Assembly (NCBI RefSeq): GCF_000150275.1
Contig: NW_002060943.1
Span: 3,189,264-3,253,263 of the forward strand
Reading direction: 5' to 3'
DNA from: Trichoplax adhaerens
Lineage: Eukaryota; Placozoa; Uniplacotomia; Trichoplacea; Trichoplacidae
Length of the DNA: 64,000 bases
Under the pieces are notes generated by a model. The model searched no databases. It was not told where the DNA came from and saw nothing but the letters and a program-made list of their open reading frames with translations. Below are positions 25,246 through 37,300 of this stretch, piece by piece. Within the stretch, counting starts at the first letter, position 1. Every line of letters begins with the position of its first letter. Made by a program: the position numbers and the translations under genes.

Positions 25246-27000
25246 CTATTGATTGTTGAAGGGACAGAAGGCAATTGAAGGATAAAAGTCATGAAGCAGA
25301 TGTTGAATCGAGGCATGTTATTGTCCATAACATGGATAAGTTGAAGTTTTACATTGAATAATATATTGAATATGATAGAGGATCGCTAGGGTGATCGTGG
25401 GCAATACAAATAGATGCAATTTTATTCCATCTAGTACTATAAAATTTCAATCATAAGACCATATCAATGTCCTAGTCATCATCATCATTTCCTACCTAGC
25501 TAAAGCGATTTCCTTGGCGAATAGTATAATATGCTTTCTTCATCAATGGGACATTCAAATTGGTTGACCATCAGCAATCGGATGAAGGATTATGGCCAAG
25601 AAATGGAAATGGGAATTTTTCACCTTTTAATCTGGACTTTTTCCCCCTCTACCGTAGAATGTTGTCGAACACCACTTTGGATAATAATAATAATAATTGT
25701 AATTACATTTTACAAGAGATAAATGACTCTCTCTATGCAGATTATCTTTCAAGAGGGGAAAAACGCTCAAAAGAATATCCCATCCAATATAAACAATGTC
25801 TACTAACTATACTCTCACTATTGCAAGCGCAAGAAGGAGAATTGGTCTTCAGATCGAGTATGGAAAAGAGAAAAGCGTTTATGCGCGTCTCTTAGTCTTT
25901 CTTGGCTGGATATCGTCAAGATACTATAGGATCCCTTATGAACAACATCTCTATCATCATCAATGTCATCATTATAATAATACTCATAATAGTAAGAATA
26001 ATACGCCAATAATAACAATCATCATTCTAATTATTTATTGATTTAACGTTGGACGGGATCTATCGCTCTATTGGTGTATTATGGCTTTGAGTGATGTTGT
26101 TGTTTAAGTACTAATGTTAGCTTAGGCATAATATCGTGTACTGGTCGAGAGAGAGGCGCAGTCTCTTGTTGTTACTTTCTTGCTGGGGTCCTCTGGATTA
26201 AAAGTCGTATTTAGTAGACGATAGTCATTGATGATGCAAGCTTAATGGAGATGGAATACAGTGTTGTCCTTGAATGAATCGTTTTGGCAGCAGGTGGGAT
26301 ACGGTAGACTTTGATTTAAAGCGCTGAAACGCTGCTATTGGAATAAAGTAGCGTGGAAATGACGATAGTACAGTGCAACGATGATACTATCCCTAAATTT
26401 AATTCGGGAAATTGGACTAGGAGTCATTCATTCGTCAACAATCATTGAATTTGAAAATTCAATATTGTAGGCTACCCAATGGCTGTTGGCTAGCAATGGT
26501 TTTTGCAATAGATGGAGTCAACCTATGGTGAACATGCTAAACGCAATGGTTTGAAATGGACAATCTTGCGATTTAAGTGTCGTTGCAATATTGCATATAC
26601 CCGTAGGCTTGATTCACATGCTATTGGAGTAGAAGTAATCGATGAAGGATAGTTTTATTTGAAAATCGTGTAGGTACAAGTCTTCTAGGTATGCCCAATG
26701 GATGTTGACATAATACTGCTTTTGAAAGAGTGGCTTTTGCAACTGATACAGCATACGCGTAGAAGATCAATGGTGACCAACAGCTCCTGAAAGAAATGGA
26801 CAAGCTTGGGCAATGTGATGGTAGAAGGGGCCGTGATGATACTGTCAATTTTTGAATTTTTGTACAAAATTGCTTGCATTCATTACTGTAGTCAGTGTAG
26901 CGTAACCATGGTGTAAGCATGTTAGAAAGTACTGCATGTAACTGGATTAGAAGTAATTGGTGAAGGATAACTTGATTGGAAAATGCACTACTACAGAATA
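25246..27000. other. Gene-poor stretch with one doubtful coding segment
   Basis: Between 25530 and 26040 all three plus-strand frames are open in overlapping pieces. The middle frame (about 25530-25895) reads through an asparagine run into YILQEINDSLYADYLSRG. This might be an exon, but I recognise no family. The stretch 26400-26990 contains a degenerate repeat of about 320 bp, with related GAAGTAAT...GATGAAGGATA segments near 26633 and 26951. Nothing else supported. Confidence 0.4.
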
Positions 27001-27049
27001 GCAGAGATTGACAACGACGAAATGTTCGTCTCTGTTGTCAATCTCTGCT
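27000..27049. repeat. 50-bp hairpin
   Basis: The left arm 27000-27015 pairs perfectly with 27034-27049 (16 bp). After a 3-nt bulge at 27031-27033, 27016-27021 pairs with 27025-27030 (6 bp), leaving a 3-nt loop ATG. The arms carry AGCAGAGATTGACAAC and its complement. Confidence 0.85.
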
Positions 27050-27123
27050 ACGACTGTATATACAGTACATCTATTTAAGGATCAAATAGTTTCTAGTAAA
27101 TTAAAATGTAAAGTACGTATATG

Positions 27124-27725
27124 GAAAGTCAATGGGCCTTCTGTGCATATTAAATGACTATCGATATTGGCTGTGGATAGCCTTATTCAATTTTACAGAC
27201 CACTGCGCTAGACCTTCGGTGAAAGCGTCGGAACTATGCTATAAAATGAGCTAGTCTAGCGTGGCCTGGAGAATGCTATCCTATCTATCCTATTTCGGTT
27301 AAGTTGAAGGAGAGTCAATGGGCCTTCTTTGTATATCAAATGACTATCGATATTGGCTATCGATGGGATGGGATAGCCTTATTCAATTTTACAGACCACT
27401 GCGCTAGACCTTCGGTGAAAGCGTCGGAACTATGCTATAAAATGAGCTAGCCTAGTCTAGCCTGGTCTGGAGAATGCTATCCTATCCTACTTCGGTTAAG
27501 TTGAAGGAGAGTAAATGGGCCTTCTATCACTGATCATGAATTCTATGTATATCAAATGACTATCGATATTGGCTGTCGATGGGATAGGATAGGCTTATCC
27601 AATTTTACAGACCACAGGGCTAGACCTTTGGTGAAAGCGTCGGAACTATGCTATAAAATAAGCTAGCCTAGCCTAGCCTGGCCTGCAGAGTTGGAAAATG
27701 CTATCCTATCCTATTTCACTTAAGT
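27124..27725. repeat. Three-copy tandem array of about 190 bp
   Basis: The anchor GTCAATGGGCCTTCT (GTAAATGGG in copy 3) occurs at 27128, 27314 and 27511. All copies share ATGACTATCGATATTGGCT, TTTTACAGACCAC, GGTGAAAGCGTCGGAACTAT and GCTATAAAATGAGCTAG. Length differences come from small indels such as a TATCGATGGGATGGGATAG insertion and variable CCTAG runs. Confidence 0.92.
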
Positions 27726-28722
27726 TCGGTCAATTGAAAATGTATTCTCTGTACACTGAGTGTACAGAATAGTGCAAATTTCAAGATTAAAAAATTGCAG
27801 TGGTGAAGTTTGTAAAAACAATCTTTATTATATACAATACTGCGCTTGGATGTTTTATCCTTTTTCTCATCACTGTAGAGTGGACATAGGGTAACCGAAT
27901 CTTTGCCATATCGAAATGGCACTTGGGATGAGTTGGGCTTTAAACGAGAATCAATCAATGCCGAGTCATGAAGTGAATACTTGTAGTGAGCAAGAAGCAA
28001 GCATACTCTTTTTACGCGTAGAATGGTCAATATATTGACAGCACTGTAATGCATGCTGTTTTTGCGACATTACGCTGAGATTTGAATCGGTAATATTGTA
28101 TAGATAGAGATGGCATCTATCCGAGTAGACAGTTATTTAGAATGTTGATGTTTACTTCCAACATTATACGTCGTATAAGTTTGTTACGAGTTTCGGTCAA
28201 CGCGCTTCTACGCGTAAAACTCATTCTTATGGCATATTGATTGATTATTATTTTTATTATTGACTTTGACATTGGCCGTGACGTATCTCTGCCACAGCTC
28301 TCTGGATTAAACTGTTGCATAGGGTAGATGTATTCTAACGCCGTTTAATTTATTTATGAATGGCTTGCCTCTATCCAGACCACACTGTCATTTTTTTGCC
28401 AATTGCCCGTGACATATCTCCTCCCACTGCTCCCATACGGTTCTATCGATGATGAGGCCTTACCCTGCAATGAATGCTTTGCATCTATTGGGACAACATT
28501 GATTTGATTATCCTTGGAAATAGGATGCAAAGACAGTCATTGACAGAGACGGCATTTCATTTTAAAGTAATTCCTTTTTAGCCTTGAACCATTGATTCAT
28601 TTTATAGTGATGAAGTTTTACAAGCAAATTGGCACAATTATTTCGCACACGACGATCCAAGATATCGACACCGAATAGTCCATCCATTACTCTCCTAGGA
28701 TACAGATGTGCCTATTAGCACG

Positions 28723-29690
28723 TCAACAGAAGGCATCAATATACTCATCCAATCGATCTACGAATAGCCAGCCTGTCGATTGAAGTATATCCTAGTTGTA
28801 TTTTTAGTCGGTGCTGGTTGTTGATCGATGCTCTTTGCATATCCCTTCGTTTATAGTCACGACCATCATCCTCTATAAATCTCCCACCCGTCTAGTGACA
28901 TCAACAGAAGGTATTAACATTCTCATCCATCGATCTACGAATAGACTGTCGATTGAAGTATATCCTAGTCGGATTGATGGTTGCTGATCGATGCTCTTTG
29001 CATATCCCTTCGTTCATAGTCATGACCATCATCCTCTCTAAATCTCCCGCCCGTCTAGTGACATCAACAGAAGGTATTAACATTCTCATCCATCGATCTA
29101 CGAATAGACTGTCGATTGAAGTATATCCTAGTTGGATTGATGGTCGATGATGGTTGCTGATCGATGCTCTTTGCATATCCCTTCGTTCATAGTCATGACC
29201 ATCATCCTCTCTAAATCTCCCACCCGTCTAGTGACATCAACAGAAGGCAGCTATATCCTCATCCATCGATCTACGAATAGACTGTCGATTGAAGTATATC
29301 CTAGTCGGATTGATGGTCGATGATGGTTGCTGATCGATGCTCTTTGCATATCCCTTCGTTCATAGTCATGACCATCATTCTCTCTAAATCTCCCACCCGT
29401 CTAGTGACATCAACAGAAGGCATCCATATTCTCATCGATCGATCTACGAATAGACTGTCGATTGAAATATATCCTAGTTGTATTTTTAGTCGGTGCTGGT
29501 TGTTGATCGATGCTCTTTGCATATCCCTTCGTTTATAGTAATCACCTTCATTCTCCATAAATCTCCCACCCGTCCAGCGACATCAACAGAAGGCATCCAT
29601 ATTCTCATCGATCGATCTACGAATAGACTATCGATTGAAATATATCCTAGTCGGATTGATAGTCGATGATCGATGCTCTTTGCATATCCC
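28723..29690. repeat. Six-copy ~173-bp minisatellite
   Basis: The anchor TCAACAGAAGG occurs at 28723, 28901, 29064, 29237, 29410 and 29583, a spacing of 163-178 bp and mostly exactly 173. Units contain CATCGATCTACGAATAGACT, GTCGATTGAAGTATATCCTAG, GATCGATGCTCTTTGCATAT and CCTCTCTAAATCTCCC. Copies 1 and 5 share a TTGTATTTTTAGTCGGTGCT variant that replaces the GGATTGATGG text of the others. Open frames on both strands across this array are produced by the repetition. Confidence 0.93.
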
Positions 29691-30149
29691 TTGCTTTTAA
29701 TAAAGGTGAACGACCGCCATGACCATCAGCCTCGACCAATCTCTCCAGTCTAGTGTCTCGTATGCGATACAGTAGTGCACGGTATCAATCGGTGTGGGAT
29801 GTGGCTGATCGTCCGTCCATACGATGCTATCGTGTCGCTCAGGGACTCGCAAGAGGAATATTCCTTTTGTTGATTGTGTCGTAGTCGCCGCTATGGCGGA
29901 TAGGACTATACTAGAGGTAAAATACAAAACCAAGGTCAACTAGATGAACAGATATAGAATTGCAAATGTTGACTTTCAGTAGAAAGAAGCCTTTCAAATT
30001 GCAATACGGTCGTATAAAGCAAAGTGGAGAAAACAACCATTGGACGTCCTTCTGTCTTGCTTGATGAGTCTCGGTCCAAATTGGATGGCTATTCCCTTGA
30101 CAATAGTGGACCTTCCCAAGGCTCAAAATAGCCCAGGAACAAAAGAAAA

Positions 30150-30460
30150 GTCAGCTGATCTAGTTTGACGTCACAGAAAGTCAAGGCCAGTCAGCCGATG
30201 GGCAGTGTCCCCGTGACTTGGACTTTTCCGACGACGACGTCAGGTTTGACCAGCACTGTCATGTCTTGAACGTGGCGTTGACGTCGATACTTTGACTAGG
30301 CGATTTCCCTGTTGGGGTCGGGTTGTTGTCAAGCGGTCTCACCCGCCTTCGCCTCACTCGCCTGACTGTGTGTGGCGCAGTATAGGATGACCCTGTCAAG
30401 GCAATCGATCGCCATCGACAACAACACCAACCAGCTTGGCAAAGCTTGGCCACCAATTTG
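30150..30460. promoter_or_regulatory. GC-rich island with CRE-like sites (candidate promoter)
   Basis: Base composition changes here to CpG-containing, GC-rich sequence, unlike the AT-rich surroundings. It contains a perfect palindromic cAMP-response-type element TGACGTCA at 30166-30173, a second ACGTCA at 30237-30242, and TGACGTCG at 30279-30286. The island lies between the divergent liprin-alpha gene (starting at 19962, leftward) and the RING-H2 gene (34351, rightward). Which one it serves, if either, is unknown. Confidence 0.35.
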
Positions 30461-30949
30461 TTGCAATTCTTCCTTGTCTTCTTCCATTTTATCCAGTCTC
30501 CATTGGAAAGTAGCCATGGTTAGCCATGTCTTGAGTCATTAGCTGCCAGAAAGAGTGATGTAAGTTGATCTTGATGGTAGTACAACATCATCATCAAGAG
30601 ATGATGATGTAGGCAAAAAAGGAACGACATGCAAATCCTTGCTTATCATGACGATTGATGAAAGTGCATTTTCCGACGATTCCTTTTCTATCTTGATGGG
30701 GGTTAGCATAACCTCAATTGGGCTCCTGACCATTTAATCCATGTATTTCAACATCCTATTTCACTTGTAGAATAGCAATAATTCATTCCTTTTCAACTGG
30801 TACTTCTTAGGCGATTGCAAGGTCATTCAATCCATTGCTAACGTCATTACCATGGTCGGTGATGGTAGTTTTCATTGATTTGAAAATGAGGAAAGCTTGC
30901 AGTCCAAAATGAAGGACGAGACGATCATTTCCATCCACATAAGTATAGC

Positions 30950-30975
30950 CATGGATTGTTTACCAACAATCCATG
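30950..30975. repeat. Perfect 11-bp hairpin
   Basis: CATGGATTGTT at 30950-30960 and its exact reverse complement at 30965-30975 are separated by the four bases TACC. Confidence 0.8.
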
Positions 30976-32122
30976 TTGTTGAGGATCAATACAAAATGCG
31001 ATGATAGTCTAGTAAGTTATGTTTCTTTTCTCATCATGGCCATACTGTTGTAGCCGTAGCGTTCTCCATCTTTTTCATCGCCTTTTTCCCAACACCGTAC
31101 ACAACGACTCTTCCATTCCATCACCATTCCAACATTGTTCCCTTATTGCCCATGGTCATCATCACACTACTCTCATTTTCTAGTCCTATTGCTATTTTCT
31201 ATACGCTATCCCAATCATCCATGTCGATAGAAATGGCAATCAAAGCAGTCAACACATTCAATTGATATTGCCAATGCATAACAGCAATCTTCCAAAGGCG
31301 GCGTTACTAGGCCAATTCAAAACGACATCATAAGGATGGATGGAAATCCGATGGGACGACTTCAAGTCAGAAAGGAGAACATCCAAGTTAAGCGATTATC
31401 GTACAAGCAGGAGCGAGCAAAATAGCCATAAACCAATTGCATCCAAACACAGACAACTGCTTGAAAGACTACCGTTGTACTGATCGTTGCCACCTTCCAT
31501 CGCATTCCATAAACGCTTCGAAAATACATTTGCCCAATTTCAATAAATAGACCATTTCCTTTAGGGGGCTAACACAGGGTGATTATAAATTAGTAATCAT
31601 CGTCGATAGGGTTGATACTAGTTTAGACTGCTTGTGCCATCGGATTGGACTCATCAACATCATCATGCCTATTTTCCAATATTGTTAACACACAGTCCTA
31701 CTCGACCATCATTGTTATTACTACGCCATGCTATTGACTATTATTTATTATGGTTACAATTATTCTAAACTGTAGACGAATAGTAAAAGGAGGATGCTAC
31801 TTGATGGCAAAAACAAAATGACTGTAGGAGAAATCCATTGAAAATATCGTGTCATGATAGCATTTGGTACACCCTACATTCTCCTTCCTGTTATAGTTAG
31901 CTTACACCATCCAAACTAGATGCCATTTTTGCCACTTGGCAAAGTCTAAACAACACAAAGCCATGGCGATACTGGAAATTCATTCGGCCGTCTGCCTACG
32001 TAGACATCAAGTATGGACGAAACCTACTTAAAGTACAATCACCATCATGGAAATGATGAAATACGTAGTTTGTATCTTGGATCGTAATCATTGGGTAGAG
32101 TAGGAGAGGCGACATGGAAATC

Positions 32123-32465
32123 AAAAAATGTCCACTATCATCTTTACTGTTGCCAAGTAGTTGCAAACCCCCTGGACTACTGGACTGAACATATTGTCAG
32201 AGTGAGAAAACCATGCAAAAGGAACAAGAATGATGACTTACACCATTTCTCTCGCCTTGAGTCACGATAATAAATTGACCTCTAAAAAATGTTCACTATC
32301 ATCTTCAATGTTGCCAAGTAGTTGCAAACCCCCTGGACTACTGGACTGAACATATTGTCAGAGTGAGAAAACCATGCAAAAGGAACAAGAATGATGACTT
32401 ACACTATTTCTCATGCCTTGAGTCACGATAATAAATTGACATTCCCCCCCCCCCCAAAAAAAAAA
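32123..32465. repeat. Two-copy 161-bp direct repeat ending in a C12-A10 run
   Basis: Copy 1 starts at 32123 (AAAAAATGTCCACTATCATC) and copy 2 at 32284, with only a few substitutions. Both contain GCAAACCCCCTGGACTACTG and ATATTGTCAGAGTGAG and end in GAGTCACGATAATAAATTGA. The second copy is followed by twelve C (32444-32455) and ten A (32456-32465). Confidence 0.92.
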
Positions 32466-32636
32466 GGTGGATAGAATCATTCCTGCTTATGGATCAGATG
32501 CTAAAATGCTCAATGTTCACTACTGTAGTTATCATGAATTGCCGTAGTGCACTATTTGAATTCGATTCATGACTTGTTCATTTTAGCAGTAGTCAATGTA
32601 GCTGTACTTAATCACCCGCTACGACATCCAACCATG

Positions 32637-32663
32637 TTGCTCACCATTCAAAATGGTGAGCAA
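32637..32663. repeat. Perfect 12-bp hairpin
   Basis: TTGCTCACCATT at 32637-32648 and its exact reverse complement at 32652-32663 are separated by three bases (CAA). Confidence 0.8.
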
Positions 32664-34350
32664 TCATCCAACTATTTGGAAACGAATTATTTCACCAAAT
32701 CATCTAGCATAAGATACACTGACAAACGACAACATGGTGTGATAGTATAATATACATGATTAAGCGATGCATCAAATGCCAATCGTATTAATTAATCCAA
32801 TTGATGAATTTCCCATACGCAATTACTTGATGAGATTGACTGGAAAGTGATGACTATCCAGTCAAAAGATGAATGGATTCAAATGTAAGCTTTGCATGCT
32901 AATTTTCTCCCAACATTGACTTTGATTGTTAGACTCCCTATGGTTAATGACAGCAAGCACGCAGTGCAATGATTGCAATGGCAGTTTGTAGTAAGTTTAC
33001 TCTCATTCCATGCCTAATCATAATAATGATGATACTATTTCTCTGTCGTATCATCATACCAGTATAAAGTAACCCTCACAATATGTGGAGAATAGACGTT
33101 TGCAAATTTTCAATCCTCTTTCAGAATTGTAGTGAAATGCGCCTCCAAATGACGATACAATTTAAAAATTGAAATTGGAAGCAATTATTACACAGCATAA
33201 CATTTCTAACAGTGGTCTATACAGCCAGTATCCATCTGATCGCTAGTCGTGATAGCATATCTAATTGAAATGGATGATTTATATCCACTTTTAGCGAGTG
33301 ATGATACGATAGATCATTCAAAAGGGTGAAATGGATATCATTTCTTTTTTTTTTTTGGATACTTACCTTTGATCCATCAACGCGTAGAATTCTACTGTAC
33401 ATAGGATTACATAAAATCTTATTTTCAAAATGACTCTCGACTAACCTTTTAACCAGTGGTTGTACATAAATCATTCTATACCAACCATTGGCCTGCTGTT
33501 AAAAACAACTCATCATCTTGATAGTGTAATGCTTAGCATGATCCATAAAACTCCTACAACAGTCATCCATCCGTAAGTAACAGAGAATCCATTTCGACCT
33601 TACGGCTATCTCTCCTTATTCGGTGACTGCCATAAAATGGAAAGGATTTGCAAATATCCTACTGTGCATAGAACATCCATCAAATACCCAAATACACTTG
33701 TGATTCAATAGCAATCAAACATCATTACTCTGTCAACAACTTTTCAATACTTGTTCAACTTGCATTGCATCCACTGACAAATTGCTCAACAATTTTATCG
33801 ACATGTGGACAGTCATGAATTTCAAGTGAAAATCATTGGGTATTGCCGCCTGTAAATGGAGAGTACAATCAGTCAACATGTTATCCTAACCCAACTCCAT
33901 TTCCGTTGGCCAGCATACAGGATATCTTCCAATTCTGCATGAACATACATTGTATACGGTAACATAAGATGGAACAACAACTATATTAAGTGGTTCACTT
34001 GAAAGTGATCCACTTTATTCCACGTGTTGACGAACATATATGCCACTGCAATACCATGTGGCTTTGAAATCAATCATGGACTCTAGAATGGTGACAATCA
34101 ATTGGAGCCCAAAGTGAACGTCCATGACTGCTCCGAGAGCATATAAATAGTTGTTGCCAACGCCTTGAAGGCATTTCCAATTTGACCATCACATGATTCA
34201 CATCGCCATCCTCATCGTAATTGTTCGTCTTGACATTAACTTACTGCTAGTAGAAGAATCCAATTCGACTTTGAACGACTGATCTCATGGACATTTTTTT
34301 TAATTTCTTATATTTTAGATCCACAAAATCAAATTTCAATCAAGTTAACC

Positions 34351-37300
34351 ATGGCGTACGACGATAACAGCACATTCAGACGAAGCGTTGATGGCTGTGG
34401 CAATACTTCCGTAGACAATCATTCGGACAGTCTTGATTATAATGGAATTCTGTCTGATCTACTCTATCAGTCCGATAGGCAAACTGATCGTACAACATCA
34501 CCAATGTTGCCACTTTCCACTACTTCAACACAACAAGCGAGATTAACCAGTAATTCTAACCAGTCTACCGCTACAACAAGCAACACTAATAGTACATCTC
34601 CTATGTTAATGATTAATTCTGATAGGACAAGCAGCAATACTCATAGTCTACATCAAAAAACGACCAATTATCCGCCTCATACTAACAATCATTTTCCAAG
34701 GTACACCGATCAACTATGCCCAACTGCTCCATCTCAACACAGGATTGCTAATCTCTCAACTTATAGCCAACACGTAGGTTGCACTAATTATAATGTAGAC
34801 AATCGTGCAAGAAATAACATTTCCCATCATGATAACCAAGCTATCAATTTCAAAACCGACCGCAAGAACGCCAATGGCAGTGGCACACATCATTTAAGCA
34901 ATGATCAATCATCCCCATTTGTAGTCAATCAAGTAAATCCTCACATTCACAATCAAACATACGGTCGCTCTTATTTGTCCAGCAATACTAATAATATAGA
35001 AATGGCTTCATCCAATCTTCCTACATCCCAAGCATCGTTATGGTCGCCTGCACGTGAAATTTCAGCCAATTTAATGAATAACAGTGAGAATTTGGATCAT
35101 GCACATGTTGGTGATAATTCTATCATGGATCCTGAAGCCACTTTTAATAATCCATTTTTAATGTCAACTATGGGTAATTTTACATCTTCAATCAACGCGT
35201 TCAATGATTCTTTCCCTCGAATGCGATCTTCATATTGTAATTCATCACCATCCCATCAATCTCAGCGCCGCTATAGCAGGGAATCAACTACTTCCAGAAC
35301 TCGTGGCAACATGAAATCGCCTACTACATCACGTAACTTTAATCCCAATTTTCAATCTAGTCATTTTTCTCATCCATCACAAGATAGGTCTCTTGCCTCC
35401 AATTCTGCTAGTAGTAGCGGTAATTTGAGTGCAGTTTCAAATATGCCCACATTTGATACTTTTTCCACGTCGACAATATCCCAGTAAGTGATAGCCGTTC
35501 GTTCAATTAAGAGTATTTCACTGATATATTGTAGATAGGGTAGTAAGAAAATGATTATATTTTGCGTTATTTTGCATCACCGTATAGAGAAATACTCTTA
35601 AAAGCGTTCATTACCTTATCCCAACAGTACAATTAGGACAAGCCATGATTGTACTATTGACATCAATTTCTAATGTTTTACATCTTATTTTTTTCCCTCT
35701 GACATTAAACGATGCAGTCCTCGAGTCAAGCCGACATTAGATGTGGCTTCTGAATCGCATAGTTTGGATGTCTTGTGCGATGTAGCTAGCGAATTCTATA
35801 ATGAACAAAATGATGATTTATTCAATCTTCCGATACCTTCCACTAGCAGTAATTATGAATGTGGTACTAATGTTGAAAGATGTAAAATGCATTCAAACGG
35901 TCGTAATGCCGAATATAATGCAGATCGACAAATGGAACCATCACCTAAACGTATTCGACGGTCGAACAATCTATCTACAAGCAGTAATGCATCAGCTTCT
36001 ACAGCATCGAATAACCACCAAAGATCAGTAGCAGTAATCGTGCTAGATGATGATGGAAGTGATGATGAAGCTAGAAATAATAACAACAATACCAATCCAA
36101 TGGCTAATATCCCCACTGTGATTGATTTATGCGAGGTCAGTTTTCATGTATACCCCGATACATTATTCTGCATAAATCTGTCTTATCCCAATTGAATATG
36201 GAATTGGATCAATAAAAAATTAACAGATATAATGATGAAAATTATATCTATCCCGTAATTATTGGTTGTTAATAATAATTTGGCAATTGCTCATTGAAAT
36301 GATATTTTTGTAATGTGAATTTATAGAGTCCGCCATCGCAACATCATCGTCAAGAAGAAGAAATTGAGGTGATCTCATTACCGACGTTACCATCATCACC
36401 GCCAGTGCCATTACAACATACTACTACTACTGTTGAAAATCCTGATATTTTTTCAGTAAGATATGATCAAGAATGCTTACCTAACTTATCTGTATATAAA
36501 ATATAATTTGCATATTGTCAAGGAATTTTCTAAATTTACTAATAGTTGCAACAACTTTTACAGGATAATGCTGACGATGAAGATGTCGTTTTTACCAGAC
36601 GTGTCAATTCAACAATTTCTGATGTAAGTCTGATCGATCGATTGATTGATTGAGTAATTGATAAAGAGTTACGTTATGCCATTAGTTGAAATGTTTTAGA
36701 ATTATTTAATAAATGATATTACTTGTATAATCATTTCTATAATTTTCTATATTTAATCAATGCTACTTCTAACTTAAACGTGTCATCTTTTCATTATTAC
36801 AATAGATTGATTGCCAAAAGCGAATGATTAAACTAAACCTTAACTATAACATATCATTGTCGATTACAGCGTTTCCTTCGTAGGTTCTTATTAAACTCGG
36901 ATGATAATAGCACTGTCAGTGATGTTCCATCTTCATCGTCTAATAGTGAAGTAAATAGTGGAAATTCCTTCGGCTGGACGCAATCTGAGTCGTCACGTAT
37001 GCCAGCTACTTCACCGTTAAATTTAGGCAATCCACCATCATTTACACCACCGTATGTTTCGCATGTTTCGCATGTTTTCCGCATCCTACCACTTGGTATT
37101 CCGAGTCCTTTTCGAGTATGGTGCTTATTTTAATAAAGTTGTAATTAATAATGAAATATTTGAATAAGCTAACAATATAATCATTTTTTGCCTTTTTTAT
37201 TTTCAATTTGGACGTGATTACTTAGATCACTGTCGGCTTAGATGCTCCACATTTCAACAATAATAATAGAAGAGGTGGCCTTGAAAAGCGCAGTAAGTAA

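Larger units (their letters stand above)
29691..34318. other. Gene-free tract upstream of the RING-H2 gene
   Basis: No conserved protein found. It contains a GC-rich island (30150-30460), short perfect hairpins and a two-copy repeat, listed separately. The 5' untranslated exon of the downstream RING-H2 gene probably lies here, because a good acceptor (polypyrimidine then TTTTAG) ends at 34318, 32 bases before the start codon. Minus-strand open frames at 30259-30456, 30329-30517 and 30539-30733 have no recognisable domain. Confidence 0.5.

Noticed and set aside
28901-29558. Open frames on both strands of 65-91 codons
   Set aside because: Produced by the ~173-bp minisatellite; the same peptides recur because the DNA recurs.
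30259-30733. Three minus-strand frames of 62-65 codons in and next to the GC-rich island
   Set aside because: GC-rich sequence has fewer stops by chance; no conserved domain or consistent splice structure. Kept only as a caveat to the promoter idea.
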